From positions 1-29,113 of the forward strand of contig MU602917.1 in NCBI GenBank assembly GCA_025201865.1: DNA of 29,113 nt, read 5' to 3'. Below are positions 1 to 10,050 of the stretch, one piece after another; the first letter of the stretch is position 1, and each line of letters starts with the position of its first letter. The notes beneath the pieces were generated by a model. That model was not told the origin of the DNA and ran no database searches. It was given only the letters and a program-made list of their open reading frames with translations. The DNA comes from Ramicandelaber brevisporus (taxonomy: Eukaryota > Kickxellomycota > Ramicandelaberales > Ramicandelaberaceae). The position numbers were made by a program, and so were the translations under genes.

Positions 1-2
1 AC

Positions 3-215
3 CTCAAGCGCTTCCGCGCGACGTGGTGGGAGCGCTACGCCTTCACGTTCAGCGCCGGCATGGACTCCGGCATGGCCATCTGCTCCGTCATCATCTACTT
101 TGCGCTCACGTACCACGGCATCGACCTCAGCTGGTGGGGCAACGACGCCAGCGCCTGCCGCGCCGAGCTGACTCCGACCCTCCCGCCGCTGCCCGAGCCC
201 AAGCCCAATGCCTGA
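3..215 (+). CDS. OPT-family oligopeptide transporter, C-terminal end (partial)
   Basis: The open frame enters from the left edge and stops at TGA 213-215, giving about 70 residues. OPT transporters are multi-pass membrane proteins that import small peptides (or siderophore/glutathione-type substrates) with protons. The visible piece matches the end of that family: a WWERYAF start to the last helix, a small-residue-rich helix around SAGMDSGMAICSV, then a GIDLSWWGND motif and a short Pro-rich cytosolic tail. Fungal OPTs typically end with a WW.KYNY...D.G...WWGN pattern, which is the basis of the call. Codon third positions here are almost all G or C, much more so than in the genes downstream. 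The 5' part lies outside the window, so substrate class and integrity cannot be judged. Confidence 0.8.
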   Translation, partial: LKRFRATWWERYAFTFSAGMDSGMAICSVIIYFALTYHGIDLSWWGNDASACRAELTPTLPPLPEPKPNA

Positions 216-714
216 TCCGCCGTGTCAGCCATGTCAGTTGTGTCCGCCATGTCAGTTGTGTCCGCCGTGTCGGTCGTGTCAGCCGTGTCGGTCGTCTGTC
301 AGCCGTGTCGGTCGTCTGTCAGCCGTCCGTCTGCCGTCTACTGTCCGCTTTCTTTTGTCAGCTAGGCTCGCCGTCCATCTTTCACTCATCTCTCATTAAT
401 CATCATTCATCTTTCAATCATTGTTCACCTTTCACCTTTCATCGTCTATTGTGCATCTCTCATCGTTCGTCCTTGCTCTTCTTCCCCGACGCTCGGCGCC
501 ACCCCTCGCTGCTGTGTCAAAGAATGTCCATAATTTTGAATGAGAAAGGCAGCTATGGCATGACAAACGTAAAGAAAAGAAGGCGGAAAAGGAAAAGGAA
601 GAGAAAAAGGAGAGAAATGGAGCGAAATGGAAGAGGAAACGACAGGCGTGAATCATCGGCCATGAGTCATCAGTCATGTGCAGACAAGCACGAGGCACGA
701 AACACCAGCCGCGC
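216..714. other. Convergent spacer between OPT and ADK genes
   Basis: This spacer of about 500 bp separates the 3' ends of two converging genes. It contains the short tandem repeat described separately (about 222-335), then CT-rich sequence with many TTCAT/CATC words to about 480, then an A/G-rich stretch (about 570-625). I see no protein-coding gene. The open frames crossing it are low-complexity and run antisense to or past the ADK end. Confidence 0.6.
222..335. repeat. Imperfect GTGTC(A/G)G/C-type tandem repeat
   Basis: Words such as GTGTCAGCC, GTGTCGGTC, ATGTCAGTT and GTGTCCGCC recur about every 9 and 18 bp from roughly 222 to 335, just after the OPT stop codon. The units vary by one or two bases. 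The array is open in several frames but has no independent coding signal, so I treat it as a minisatellite in the OPT 3' UTR. Confidence 0.75.
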
Positions 715-1851
715 TTACTCCGAGTACGTCGCCGCAAGGTACTCCTCCAGCATCGCCGCCAGATCGCCCTCTGGGTAGTGCGAGCTGAGCTGGCGCAGAA
801 CCAGTCCAGCCGAGTAGTGGCCAGCACGAACACAGCGCTTCGAATCATGGCTCAGCAGCAGCTGGCTCAGGAAACCAGCGCAGAATGCGTCACCAGCTCC
901 GTTGGTATCCACGATCTCCTCGACCTTCACAGCTGGCACGGGGTACCATTCCTGGCGTGGGAATGGACCGGTGGCACCAGTGAGCGCAACATCGGTAGAG
1001 TGAGCAGATGGGCCAAAGGCGACAACGGCTGGGTTGCTCGAATTGGTGATGACAACCATGCGTGGGCGGCTTGGGTTCAGCTTGAACATGTTAGCGATGC
1101 GAGTGGCGACATCGCCGGTGGAAGTTGGGTCGACACCCTCCTTGTCCCAGCCAAAGGTCTTGGCGAAAGCCTCGGCCTCGGATTCGTTACCAAACAGGCC
1201 GTCAATGTATGGCATGATCTGTTCAAACGTGTCCTTGTAGAACATTGGCACAAATGGCGCGGAGATGTTCATCATGAACGGCTTGCCAGTCTCGTGGGCA
1301 TGCTTGGCAATCGACAGAATGGTATCTGGCGACACGGTGATGAAATAGCCAGTAATGTAAAAGTACTTGGCATTCTCAATCAGAGCCTTAATCTCTGGCT
1401 TCTGGATGTGATCAATCTTGAACGAGTTGGCAGCGCTCAAGTCAGTGACCATGGAGCGGTCGTTGCCGGTGATCATCAGCGCGCAGATACCAGTTGGCTT
1501 CTCAGCGTCAATGTAGTACTCGGTGCGGAGGCCGTCCTCGGTAGCCTTGGCCTTGAGCGTGGTGGCATAGTCGTCGGCGCCAACGGAGCCCATGAAGATG
1601 GTGGCGTCGGCAGGCAGGAAACGCTGAGCGCCACGCAGGGTGTTCTGGCCAGCTCCACCGACAGTGTACTTGACTGGATAATCACGCTGCATCTCGCTGT
1701 AGAGCGGCATGTGCTTTTCCTCGGCCAGAATGGCATCGTTGGCCTTCAGGTCATACTTGGTGAGCAGGGAGGGGTCGACTGGGGCGTAGATGTCGAGCAG
1801 TGGGTTGCACATGCCGATAATGGCACCCTTGAGATTCTGAGCAGTAGACAT
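715..1851 (-). CDS. ADK: Adenosine kinase
   Basis: 378 residues, the usual length for eukaryotic adenosine kinase, which phosphorylates adenosine to AMP with ATP in purine salvage and keeps the S-adenosylmethionine cycle moving. It belongs to the PfkB/ribokinase family. Visible motifs are the N-terminal nucleoside-binding segment with GMCNPLLD (13-20), the family glycine motif GGAGQNTLRGAQ (65-76), the NESEAEAF motif (222-229) and the anion-hole/catalytic signature DTNGAGDAF (315-323), where Asp321 is the expected catalytic base. The frame is uninterrupted. The ATG at 1849-1851 starts the conserved N-terminus and is preceded on the coding strand by a pentanucleotide repeat leader. The next gene upstream (ABP1) is on the same strand, 342 bp away. 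Confidence 0.96.
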   Translation of the reverse strand: MSTAQNLKGAIIGMCNPLLDIYAPVDPSLLTKYDLKANDAILAEEKHMPLYSEMQRDYPVKYTVGGAGQNTLRGAQRFLPADATIFMGSVGADDYATTLKAKATEDGLRTEYYIDAEKPTGICALMITGNDRSMVTDLSAANSFKIDHIQKPEIKALIENAKYFYITGYFITVSPDTILSIAKHAHETGKPFMMNISAPFVPMFYKDTFEQIMPYIDGLFGNESEAEAFAKTFGWDKEGVDPTSTGDVATRIANMFKLNPSRPRMVVITNSSNPAVVAFGPSAHSTDVALTGATGPFPRQEWYPVPAVKVEEIVDTNGAGDAFCAGFLSQLLLSHDSKRCVRAGHYSAGLVLRQLSSHYPEGDLAAMLEEYLAATYSE

Positions 1852-1874
1852 TCTGTTCTGTTCTGTTCTGTTCT
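1852..1874. repeat. TTCTG pentanucleotide repeat next to the ADK start
   Basis: Four to five copies of TTCTG (AGAAC on the coding strand) followed by a T run abut the ADK initiation codon, so they sit in the mRNA leader just before ATG. On the mRNA they read as an A-rich, unstructured leader, favourable for initiation. Confidence 0.85.
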
Positions 1875-2193
1875 TTTTTTATTCAAAGCTGTTTCGATTC
1901 GCGTTACTTTTGATGGCCGAATAACTGTGTGCACACGGTGCTTCTGCTGTTGCTGTTACTGCTGCTGCTAGTGAAAGTGGTGGTGGTTGGAGAGTCGAAG
2001 AGTTGAGGAACTGTCTTTGTTGTTGAAGATTCAAACTGGGATCTACGCGATGAGGCAAATCTGGAACCACACTCGATTTTCTGTGATGATTAAAAATCGA
2101 ACCATTTTCGATGCAAAAATAAAACTGCCGACTGCTTTATAAAAAAAAGGACACAAAAATGACTAGAATGATTGATAGAGTGACACTGCTTTG
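1875..2193. promoter_or_regulatory. ADK promoter / ABP1 3' region
   Basis: This spacer of about 320 bp lies between the ABP1 stop and the ADK leader, both on the minus strand. It must hold the ABP1 terminator and the ADK promoter. It contains a CTG/CTT-rich patch (about 1938-1970) and A/T-rich sequence around 2080-2160. I can identify no specific factor site. Confidence 0.4.
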
Positions 2194-3034
2194 TTAACCA
2201 AGCTGCACGTATGCTGCCGGGAAGAGACCTTCTTTGCCGTCAGGATTGCGACCAGACCACCAGTCATCGGACAGCTTCTTAATGTCGGTAATGATGTCAT
2301 CCTCGCGGAACGTAATTTCTGAATCATCTTCAGCATCATAGTCATACATGGCAATGGCAACAAGCTCGCCCGCAGCTGGCGCAGCAGCCATTGGTGGTGG
2401 TGGTGGAGCAGCCGGCACAGCAGCCATGGGTGGCGGAGGAGGTGCAGCGGGTACTGCAGCCATTGGCGGAGGGGGTGGCGCTACTGGGATGCTGGCCATA
2501 GGAGGTGGCGGCGGTGCGTTGGGAATAGGGGCAGAAGCACCCATTGGAGGCGGAGGAGGAGCCATTGGAATGGCGCATCTGATGGGCGAAGATGGAGCTG
2601 GGGCTGCAGACATTGGCGGCGGAGGTGGTGCCATTGGAATTGCTGCCATGGGTGGAGGAGGTGGCGCAGCTGGAACGACTGATGCAGCTGGCTTGGGTGG
2701 CTGCTTAACCTCGGAGACATAGTTGGCAGGGAACAGGCCAGCACGACTTCCATCCTGAGACTTGCCATGCCACCAATCATCATCAACCTTGACGATTTCA
2801 ACAATAACATCACCTTCATTGAATGACAGCTCGGTATCGTCTTCAGCAGCGTAGTCGTATTCAGCAACTGCAGTGAGCTCACTCTTTTCGTCATCCTTGT
2901 CAAGCTTCAGGTTATTGGTGCCGGCTGTGACGGTATCAACAGTTGGCTCCTTCTTCAGAATCAAGTCGTTCTTGGCAGCATCCAATGCAGCACGAGTCTC
3001 GCGTTCTTGGCGTTCAATCTCGGCAGCCTTGCGT

Positions 3035-3072
<38 letters not shown>

Positions 3073-4416
3073 TTCCTCTTCGGCTCTGCGCTTGTCTTCC
3101 TGCTGTTGACGAATGCGACGCTGCTCTTGTTCCTCGCGTTCGGCTCGTTCACGGCGCTCGCGCTCAGCACGCTGGTCACGCTCGATGCGCTCCTTCTCTT
3201 CACGCTCACGACGCTCCCGGTCAAATCGCTCTTGCTGTTCGCGCTCCCGTCTTTCACTCTCGCGACGCTCCTCTTCACGCTGACGACGAATGCGTTCGGC
3301 CTCATCACGCTCACGTTGAGCAGCTTCGGCGCGCTCCCGCTCCTCACGAGCCTGCTGAACAGCTGCCTGTTGCTCACGTTCTTGTTCACGCTCACGCTCC
3401 TGCTCAGTAGCACGCTCGCGCTTAAACTCTTCCTCACGCTGACGACGGACTTCCTCATCCTGCTGGCGACGCTTCTTGTCTTCTTCTTCGCGCTGCTTCC
3501 ATGCTGGCACAGTGTTGACAGGAACATACGAACCAATCTTCCACTTAGATTCCTTTGGCTTATTGAGAGCGGTATCGGACTGTTTGGGAACAAAGCTGGT
3601 GGATGATGGAGGAATGTACGAGCCACGCATTGATGAGACTGTACCAAGAGACGCAGTTGCTACTCCCGAGCTGCCGACGTTGCTGGTGCTGCTGGCTGAA
3701 TAAGAGGAGGAAGAAGAAGATGCTGTGACTGGGGTTGATGAGAACGAGGGCTTCGATGGGCTTGCTGGACTAACTGGGCGGACTGAGGGAGCTGGCGGCA
3801 CAGTTGAAGAGGATGGCGCAGTTGGTGGGGTCCAGCGTGGTTTGAATGCAGGCTTGGCTGGCGGTGGTGCAGCTGTCTTCGCAGGCACCACAGGTGCTGG
3901 CTTCGCGGTGAATGCAGGCTTCGATGATGGGACTGCAGGTGCCGGCTTACTCGGCTGAGAATGAATCGAATATTGTGATCCGGAGCTCTCGCGCAGCTTA
4001 CGCAAGATGGCATCGGGCGATACATCGTCGTCATGGCGAGCATCGATCTGGACATGGAAGCCACGCAAGAAACGAGAGGCATCATTTACATGCCCAAAGA
4101 ACATGCCCTTGTTGGACACTGGGACGCCTTGGCCACACCATGACACAAACGCAATCTTGGGCAGTCGTGAGTTGGGATCCTGGGCTTTAACGAAGCCAAA
4201 CAGGCACTTGCTGTCACTAAACTCGTCTTGGAACTCGGCAAGGATGTCATCTGCATTGTCAGAGCCAGAGTCGGTGGACTGTGAAACGACTTTCAAGTCT
4301 GGAGTGCCGCGGTCGTAGCCAAACACGGCCCAGGCACATTGCTGCTGAGAGTCCAGGACAGCCTGGTGGGCGGCTTTGAGAGCGCGACCGTGTGTCTGGA
4401 GATTGAGAGCCGACAT
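2194..4416 (-). CDS. ABP1: Abp1/drebrin-like actin-binding protein (ADF-H, coiled coil, two SH3)
   Basis: 740 residues. Abp1 binds F-actin through an N-terminal ADF-homology domain and recruits kinases, synaptojanin-type proteins and amphiphysin-type partners to endocytic actin patches through SH3. Domains in order: ADF-H (about 1-137), a Pro/Ser-rich linker containing two similar GSY(I/V)P motifs (near 265 and 297), a very charged Arg/Glu coiled coil (about 306-485) with a 12-Ala run (450-461), SH3-1 (about 513-570, with ALYDY-like EYDYAAEDD and a DDWW), a Pro-rich hinge (572-682) with seven APPPPPM units, and SH3-2 at the C-terminus (683-740). Two SH3 domains fit filamentous-fungal rather than S. 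cerevisiae Abp1, which has one. I do not see the separate acidic DDW Arp2/3 motifs of yeast Abp1. The start ATG (4414-4416) begins the ADF-H domain directly. Confidence 0.93.
2388..2680. repeat. Repeats coding the APPPPPM units of ABP1
   Basis: This coding minisatellite of CCTCC/GGTGG-rich units encodes seven copies of Ala-Pro5-Met separated by short Ala/Ile/Val spacers. The last three units are nearly uniform at 36 bp. Such Pro5 tracts are typical profilin or SH3 ligands and sit between the two SH3 domains of the same protein. Confidence 0.85.
3035..3068. repeat. Perfect (GCA)n trinucleotide run in ABP1
   Basis: About eleven uninterrupted GCA/CAG units encode the poly-Ala stretch (450-461) of the Abp1-like coiled coil on the minus strand. 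The run is pure, unlike the mixed CAG/CAA glutamine runs elsewhere in the window, so length variation is likely. Confidence 0.85.
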
Positions 4417-4788
4417 CTGGTAGTTTGGTCAGCGCGTTTGCAATCAAGCGTGGAGTAAAAAAAGAAAGAAATCTGATGAGGAAGAACTCTGCCTTCCGTG
4501 CTTTCTGTGTGCTTTGTGTGCTTTTTGTGTGTTCCACTCGTTCTGTGGTAGAGAGGCAGGCACGCAACAAACGCAGCTTGGCAAGCAAGTCCAATATCAC
4601 GCATACAGCTTTTACCCGCTTTCTTTTTTTCTTGTGCAGCCATCGCCGTCGTCGTCGTCGCCGTTACCGTCGTTGTCGCCTTTACACTTTACGCTTTACG
4701 CTTTCTCTCTTTCTTTCTTTCTCTCGCTCTCTCTCGATAACTTTCATAGCTTTTGCCTCCTCCATTCCCTCTCCAGTAGTCTTGACAA
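4417..4788. promoter_or_regulatory. Divergent ABP1-SLA1 intergenic promoter region
   Basis: 372 bp separate the ATGs of ABP1 (-) and SLA1 (+), with no other gene between, so both promoters must lie or overlap here. Visible structure: GTGTGCTTT-type repeats at about 4497-4531, a CGTCGTCGTCG patch at about 4645-4660, three CTTTACRCTTTACG-like copies at about 4680-4705, then a polypyrimidine tract (about 4706-4736), probably in the SLA1 leader. No TATA box is evident. Transcription starts are not determinable from sequence. Confidence 0.7.
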
Positions 4789-7374
4789 ATGCCGTTTGCA
4801 GACGCAGTGCGAGCGATATACAACTTTACGGCGACAGCTGATGACATGCTGTCGCTGCGCCAGGGCCAGGTTCTCTACAGCCTGCCACCAGTTGACCCGG
4901 AAGATGCAGCCTCTGGATGGACAACTGTGCGCGAGCGGATCCCGGCAGATGAGACGGACCCGGACGCAGTGGGGGCAACTGGCCTCGTGCCAGCGTCGTA
5001 CATTGAGCCACTGCCAGCCAAGTCAAAGCATGTTATGAAGTGGGCGTATGTGGCACGAGATGGAGAGGACGAGGAGCTGACAGTGTCCCAAGCAGGTGCC
5101 ATTGTAGAGTTGCTGGATGATGGCGATCCTGACTGGTGTCTGGTTAGATTTGACGCTCAGGCTGGTCTAGTTCCTCGTTCGTATGTCGATTTGGATAATA
5201 AAGCTGATGGTCCTTCTTCTGATTCATCTTCAGCATCCATATCTGCGCCTACAGCCGCTGTCAATAAGGTACCAGAGGCAGTGAACCAAGCTACCATTCA
5301 GACCACAGTGACATCTCCCGCATCTCCGGCCCGTACAACTGGTAGCGGTGTTGGTGGCGGTGGTAGTGCTGGCAGCATTCGTCAGCCAGCTCACCAACGA
5401 CGCCTCAGCACAGCATCGACCGTGTCAAACTCATCATTTGCATCAATTCCACCAAAGTCGGCATCGTATCCAATTGCAAAAGTGCTGGCAACGTTTGAAG
5501 CACAAGACTCGGATGAACTATCGGTCATTGCTGGACAGTATGTGGTTTTAATGGATAACGCAAGTAGCGAAGAATGGTGGCAGTGTAGACTGGCTCCAAG
5601 TGATGAAGATCCAGATGGAATCGACGCAGAGTCCCAGCCACAGGGATTGGTTCCTGCTAACTGGCTTAAGATTGTGTCCCAGCCACCGAAACAGCTTGGT
5701 TTAACTCCCCCATCCGCTGCTACTAAGCCGGGTCGCAGTCAAGTCATACCTGCGAATGCTGCGAATGCTGCAAGTAATAGAAGAGCATCTGGAGGTTCAT
5801 CAGCTGCGCCGGCTCTTCCAAAGAGATCAAATGCTAACTTGGATGAGCTCAAACAGTCTTTTGATAAGGTGACAATGGGAGGTGATTTGAAGACTAAACT
5901 CACTGCAGCATCAACAACCGAGTCGTCATCATCAGCTGCACCACAAACACCTGCCCGCAGAGCTCAGCAGCATCAGCAGAATACGCCAAACAGTCCAGCC
6001 GATGACAATGTCCCTCTTCAGCAGTTGATGGCTCAAAAGAAACAAAGTCAGCAGCAGAACCAGCAGCAGAAGAAGAAGCAGTTGCCAGCAGTTTCAGTTA
6101 TTCGCAAACCAGGAAGTAATCAACAAGTGTCATCCTCTGGCCGCACGAATCGACCAGGTGCATCGTCATCATCAGCATCAGCAGCAGCAGCCAATCCAAG
6201 TAACAATAATAGTAACAGCAAGAATTTACCAGAGATGAGTCAGGTTCGCAATTGGACAGATGCAACGGGCACATTTAGAATTGATGCGCAATTCATATGT
6301 GTTCATGACGATGGTAGAATTGAATTGCTGAAAACTAATGGAAACTTCATCAAGGTTCCTATTGAGAAACTAAGCAGATCCGATTTGGTTTACTTGGAAC
6401 ACGCAACTGGACAGCCTCTGCTAAACTTGATTGAGCCAGAAGTCCCCAAATATAACGAAAACTTTGAGTGGTTTGATTTCTTTACGCTTAAGTGTGGAAT
6501 CAATGCAGATCAGGCACTTAAATATGCCAGAGCATTCACTGCAGAAAGACTGGATGATTCAAACTTACTTGATTTAACCAGAGATACAATCAAGTCACTG
6601 GGTGTAACCGAGGGCGATGTTTTGCGTATATTCAAAGGAATTGAATTGACTACTGGCAGAAAAGTGCTTCCCTCCTCTATTGGTAGCAATAATACTCAAG
6701 GGTCTACCTCACAGCAAGCCAACGCTGCCACCACTACCACCACCACAACTTCTTCTCAGACTCAGCTTCAGTCTCAAGCACCAGTTGCCACTACTGCCAC
6801 TACTGGGTCTCCCGGTGCAGTTTCTGATCCAGCCGACCCATTTGCAGGTCTCGATGCCTTCTTTAGTTCTGGTCCAGTCCTGACGCCAACTCAGGCTGCA
6901 ACAACATCTTCTGTCTCGCCAGCCACACCAGTTCTGAGCACAAATGGATTGCAGCGCTCAGGCAGTCGGCGACCAGCACCTGCTCGACCAGCTCCATCTT
7001 CAGTTGATGCAGAGAATATTGCAGCTGTTCAGAGAATGTTGCTTCATCAGCAGCAACAAAAGAAACAGCAGCATATTCAGAAAGATCCTTGGATGAATGC
7101 ATCCAACTCACCTGCAGCTAACATGAAACCAATCTTAAATCAAGGTAAACCTGGCCAGCAACAGCAACAGCAACAGCAACAGTTACAGCCACAGTTACAG
7201 CGTAGATCACTGGGTGGAATTGGTGCATCTGCTTCAGTTGGAAACCTGGCATCAACCGCTACGCCGCCTCCATCGATGCCATCTAATTTGAGTGTCAATC
7301 CAATGGGTAATATGCATAGACAAGCCTCATCGGCCACTCAATTACCTCTTCAGCAATCTCTCCATCATCATCAT

Positions 7375-7406
<32 letters not shown>

Positions 7407-8265
7407 CTCATCTTTATCATCACAGTTGCAACGTCCTCTCGTTCCCGCTGCTTCTTCTCTCCCACCACCATTGATTCCAACTCCAGCTGCGGGCACATCG
7501 TCGGCAGGAAACACTCCGACTGTGGCTAAATTCATTCCCACTCATCAATCAATGCGTCCAACCACAAGCCACCAGTCAGCAAACCAATCTCCCGCTTTCA
7601 ATACATTTAACCAACAGCAGCAAACAGCACATCAGCAGCAGCCACAAAGAATAATCCCAGCGTCTGCAGCAATGATGATGTCAGGAAATCAAACTATTGC
7701 TCAACAGTTGGAATTAAAGAGACAGCAAGAAGAACTGGCTCGTCAGCAAATGATGTCAAGAATGACTGGAAACACACCCACTAACCAGCAGCAGCAGCAT
7801 CAACAGCATAGCAACGTGTTCCAAGCAACCCCACAAGGTGTCTTTGCAACCCAAGCTCCTGCACAGCCAAACGTTGGATTTAACGGTAATTTAATGCTAA
7901 CTGGCCCAGCAGCAGCATCAGCAGCGTCACTTCACCAGCAGTCCAAGTATGATGTGTTTAGAGCAGTTAATCCATCGGCACCAAGCAATATCTTTGCACC
8001 TCAGCAGCCAGTTCAGCATCCACAGCCACAGCCACAGCCACAGCAGCAGCCATTTGGAGGCGCATTCCCTGTTCAGCAGCAACAGACACCACAGCCATTC
8101 ATGATGCCCCAGCAGCAGCAACCACAGCAACCACAGCAACAGAGTGCATTCCCATCGGCAACTACGCCGCTGTTCAATGCTGATTTTGGCGGCGCTCCAG
8201 GTGCAAGCATGTGGCCACCACAGCAGCCTGCTCAGCAGCAGCAGCAAGCATTCCGTCCTTGGTAG
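4789..8265 (+). CDS. SLA1: Sla1-like endocytic adaptor (three SH3, SHD1, SHD2/SAM, Gln-rich tail)
   Basis: 1158 residues. Sla1 is the fungal adaptor of clathrin-mediated endocytosis that binds NPFxD cargo signals through SHD1 and restrains WASP (Las17) through its SH3 domains. Domains in order: SH3-1 (about 4-76), SH3-2 (about 81-137), SH3-3 (about 225-298), SHD1 (about 483-545, starting with VRNWTDATGTFRIDA), SHD2, a SAM-like domain (about 555-622, WFDFF...GINADQALKYA...LGVTEGDVLRIF), then a long Gln/Ser/Pro-rich tail (about 625-1158). The order is the same as in yeast Sla1, though the C-terminal repeats of yeast Sla1 are here replaced by Gln-rich sequence. A DPF motif (PADPFAGL, near 690) could bind adaptor appendages. 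The start ATG begins SH3-1. The frame is intact and ends in TAG. Confidence 0.93.
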
Positions 8266-8441
8266 TTTTAAACTCCTTCTCCATTCTTTCCTTCCATCCT
8301 TCCCTTATTTCTCTCGAATTATTTACTTTGATTTAACTCTTTCTATTCTATCATCTAGATTCTCACTCTCTCATATTACTTCTTCAATGGTTATGTCCAT
8401 CCAAAGAGCTGTGCTGATGCTTAAGCTTTGTTCCTCTTTAA

Positions 8442-8468
8442 AATAAAATGAATAAAATGAATAAAATG
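8442..8468 (+). terminator. Triple AATAAAATG polyadenylation-signal repeat after SLA1
   Basis: Three tandem copies of AATAAAATG lie about 180 bp after the SLA1 stop codon. Each contains the canonical AATAAA polyadenylation hexamer, so this is the likely 3' end region of the SLA1 transcript. Confidence 0.65.
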
Positions 8469-9092
8469 ACAAATACAATGACAGGAAGGAGTAAAATGGA
8501 TGAGTGGCAGTTGTGTGGTCGCTGCTGGGGCTGTCTACGAGGGACGAAGCACCATACAAGACAACGACGGTTACACACACAACATGACGCAGAGCATGAG
8601 TAGACAGGACCAGTATGTGAGGAAGATACAATATAACTAAAATGACAAGGATACGACAGGAGACTTGGGAACAAAAGCAAAATAATCCGGGACAAAAGCA
8701 AGAAGAATAAGGGCGGAGAGCGCCAGCAAGAACAACAAAAGAAAAACAGATGCAAGAAGATGACGAAGAAAAAGCAAGCGCTGGACACCTGGCGGGGTGG
8801 CCACGAACGCGAAGAGAATTGTGGGCGAGGGTCGATCCGAGCGGTAGATCATTACAACGGGGGACAGATGGCTGATTAAGTGGAATGATGGAAGGAATGA
8901 TGAGGCAACTCAATCTGAATTGCATCGAGATCACAGCTGGCGCAAAACTGGGCGGGAGTGCAGTGTGCGGTTGGCGAAAGGATCCTGAAGGGAACCAAGC
9001 CGACAAGCACACTGCACGCACAGCGAATTAGGATGGACCCATTGAAATTATTTTGAACTGAAGTACAAAATCACTTTAAATTAGAAACAGCT
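8469..9092. other. Non-coding spacer, purine-rich on + strand
   Basis: About 620 bp between the SLA1 3' end and the mobile element. It is A/G-biased on the + strand. A 216-codon minus-strand frame spans 8371-9021, but its product is Ser/Phe/Cys/Leu-rich, as expected from translating a pyrimidine-rich strand. I see no domain and do not call it a gene. Confidence 0.5.
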
Positions 9093-9100
9093 GTTAAAAG
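9093..9100. repeat. Left 8-bp target site duplication
   Basis: GTTAAAAG immediately left of the TAGGG terminus, identical to the copy at 10051-10058. Confidence 0.85.
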
Positions 9101-10050
9101 TAGGGATAAAAATTTTCGTGGGCGCATACTTGAAGTATGCGCTGCAATAGCAAAATTTCCTATTGAAAACGGCATCGAAAAAGTTGTCTATGGTGGAACT
9201 ACCGGTTCTTTGTGATCAACCTCACCTCCGACTCCATGTATGTGTAAAGTTCAGAAGTCAAGCTATCCATATTGCTATAGCATGATGGGGCTGGCGGAGG
9301 TGTCTCACACACACTTTTGTCGTCGAAGTTGAGTTTCGAGTTTTGCAAAGTACTTGAGAAAAGTATGCGCCAGTCGCGGATTCTTCAGGAGGTTACAGCC
9401 CGCCTCAGACAATTGCGAGAAAAAATTATTTCGTCGAATTGGCCGAAAAAAATCGATCGAATTGCATGTAGCTGTTGTACATGCTCATAGTCATCGACTG
9501 TTGGTGTCTACGACCATCTGGAGTGCATTGCCGCCATGTCGGACACCAAGCCACAGCCCAGGCATTCTCGCTTGGAGCGCGCTACTGTATTCACTTTGCG
9601 CGCTGAAGTTGACGCCGTAGACTAGCTGGCAGCAGCCAAGGGAGAACACCGTCGGTGCCGTGAATGCCTCAGGTAGTTGCTGAGCTGGACTCTACACGTT
9701 GATGTGTGGTCATCTCGCAGTCGTGTTTGCGTATTTGGTGTGGTTGGCGCTGCGCTGGCTGGCCGGCAAAAAAAATTGTCGAAATAGAAAGTCGCATACA
9801 GGCGAAATTGGCACTCGTTCTGCAGATTAGTTTGTTAAGAAGCTGTTCACCGATCGAGACGGGCCGTGGACCAGTGGAACCGCAGAGACCAGAGGCTCAC
9901 GCATACTTCAAAACTATACTGGCCATTGCTAGTGAGAAAAAGGCGATATTGAATTTCAACCGATTTTTTTTGGCCTCCAAGAGCGCCAAAATTGCGCATA
10001 CATAAGAGAAAAAAGTATGTGAGGCTGAGACCCCTCGATTTTTATCCCTA
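9101..10050. mobile_element. Nonautonomous hAT-like DNA transposon (950 bp)
   Basis: The left end starts TAGGGATAAAAAT (9101-9113) and the right end is its exact reverse complement (10038-10050). The element is flanked by an identical 8-bp duplication GTTAAAAG (9093-9100 and 10051-10058). An 8-bp target duplication with a terminal TAGGG matches the hAT superfamily pattern (YARNG termini). There is no transposase frame; the longest internal frames are about 90-100 codons with no recognisable domain, so it is nonautonomous. It carries subterminal copies of a GCGCATACTT motif, including a perfect hairpin at 9122-9142. It sits in the convergent spacer between SLA1 and the P450 gene and disrupts neither. 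Confidence 0.85.
9122..9142. repeat. Subterminal hairpin, GCGCATACT arms
   Basis: A perfect 9-bp inverted repeat, GCGCATACT and AGTATGCGC, with a 3-nt loop, lies 21 bp inside the left end of the element. Related words occur at 9361-9370, 9900-9910, 9994-10000 and 10013-10021. Subterminal repeats of this kind bind transposase in hAT elements; that role here is inferred. Confidence 0.75.

Noticed and set aside
676-1971. 431-codon plus-strand open frame opposite adenosine kinase
   Set aside because: It is antisense to a clear PfkB-family kinase, and its product has no recognisable domain. It arises from the codon bias of the real gene.
8371-9021. 216-codon minus-strand open frame after SLA1
   Set aside because: Composition is dominated by Ser, Phe, Leu and Cys, as expected from a pyrimidine-rich strand; no motif, and it overlaps the SLA1 3' end region.
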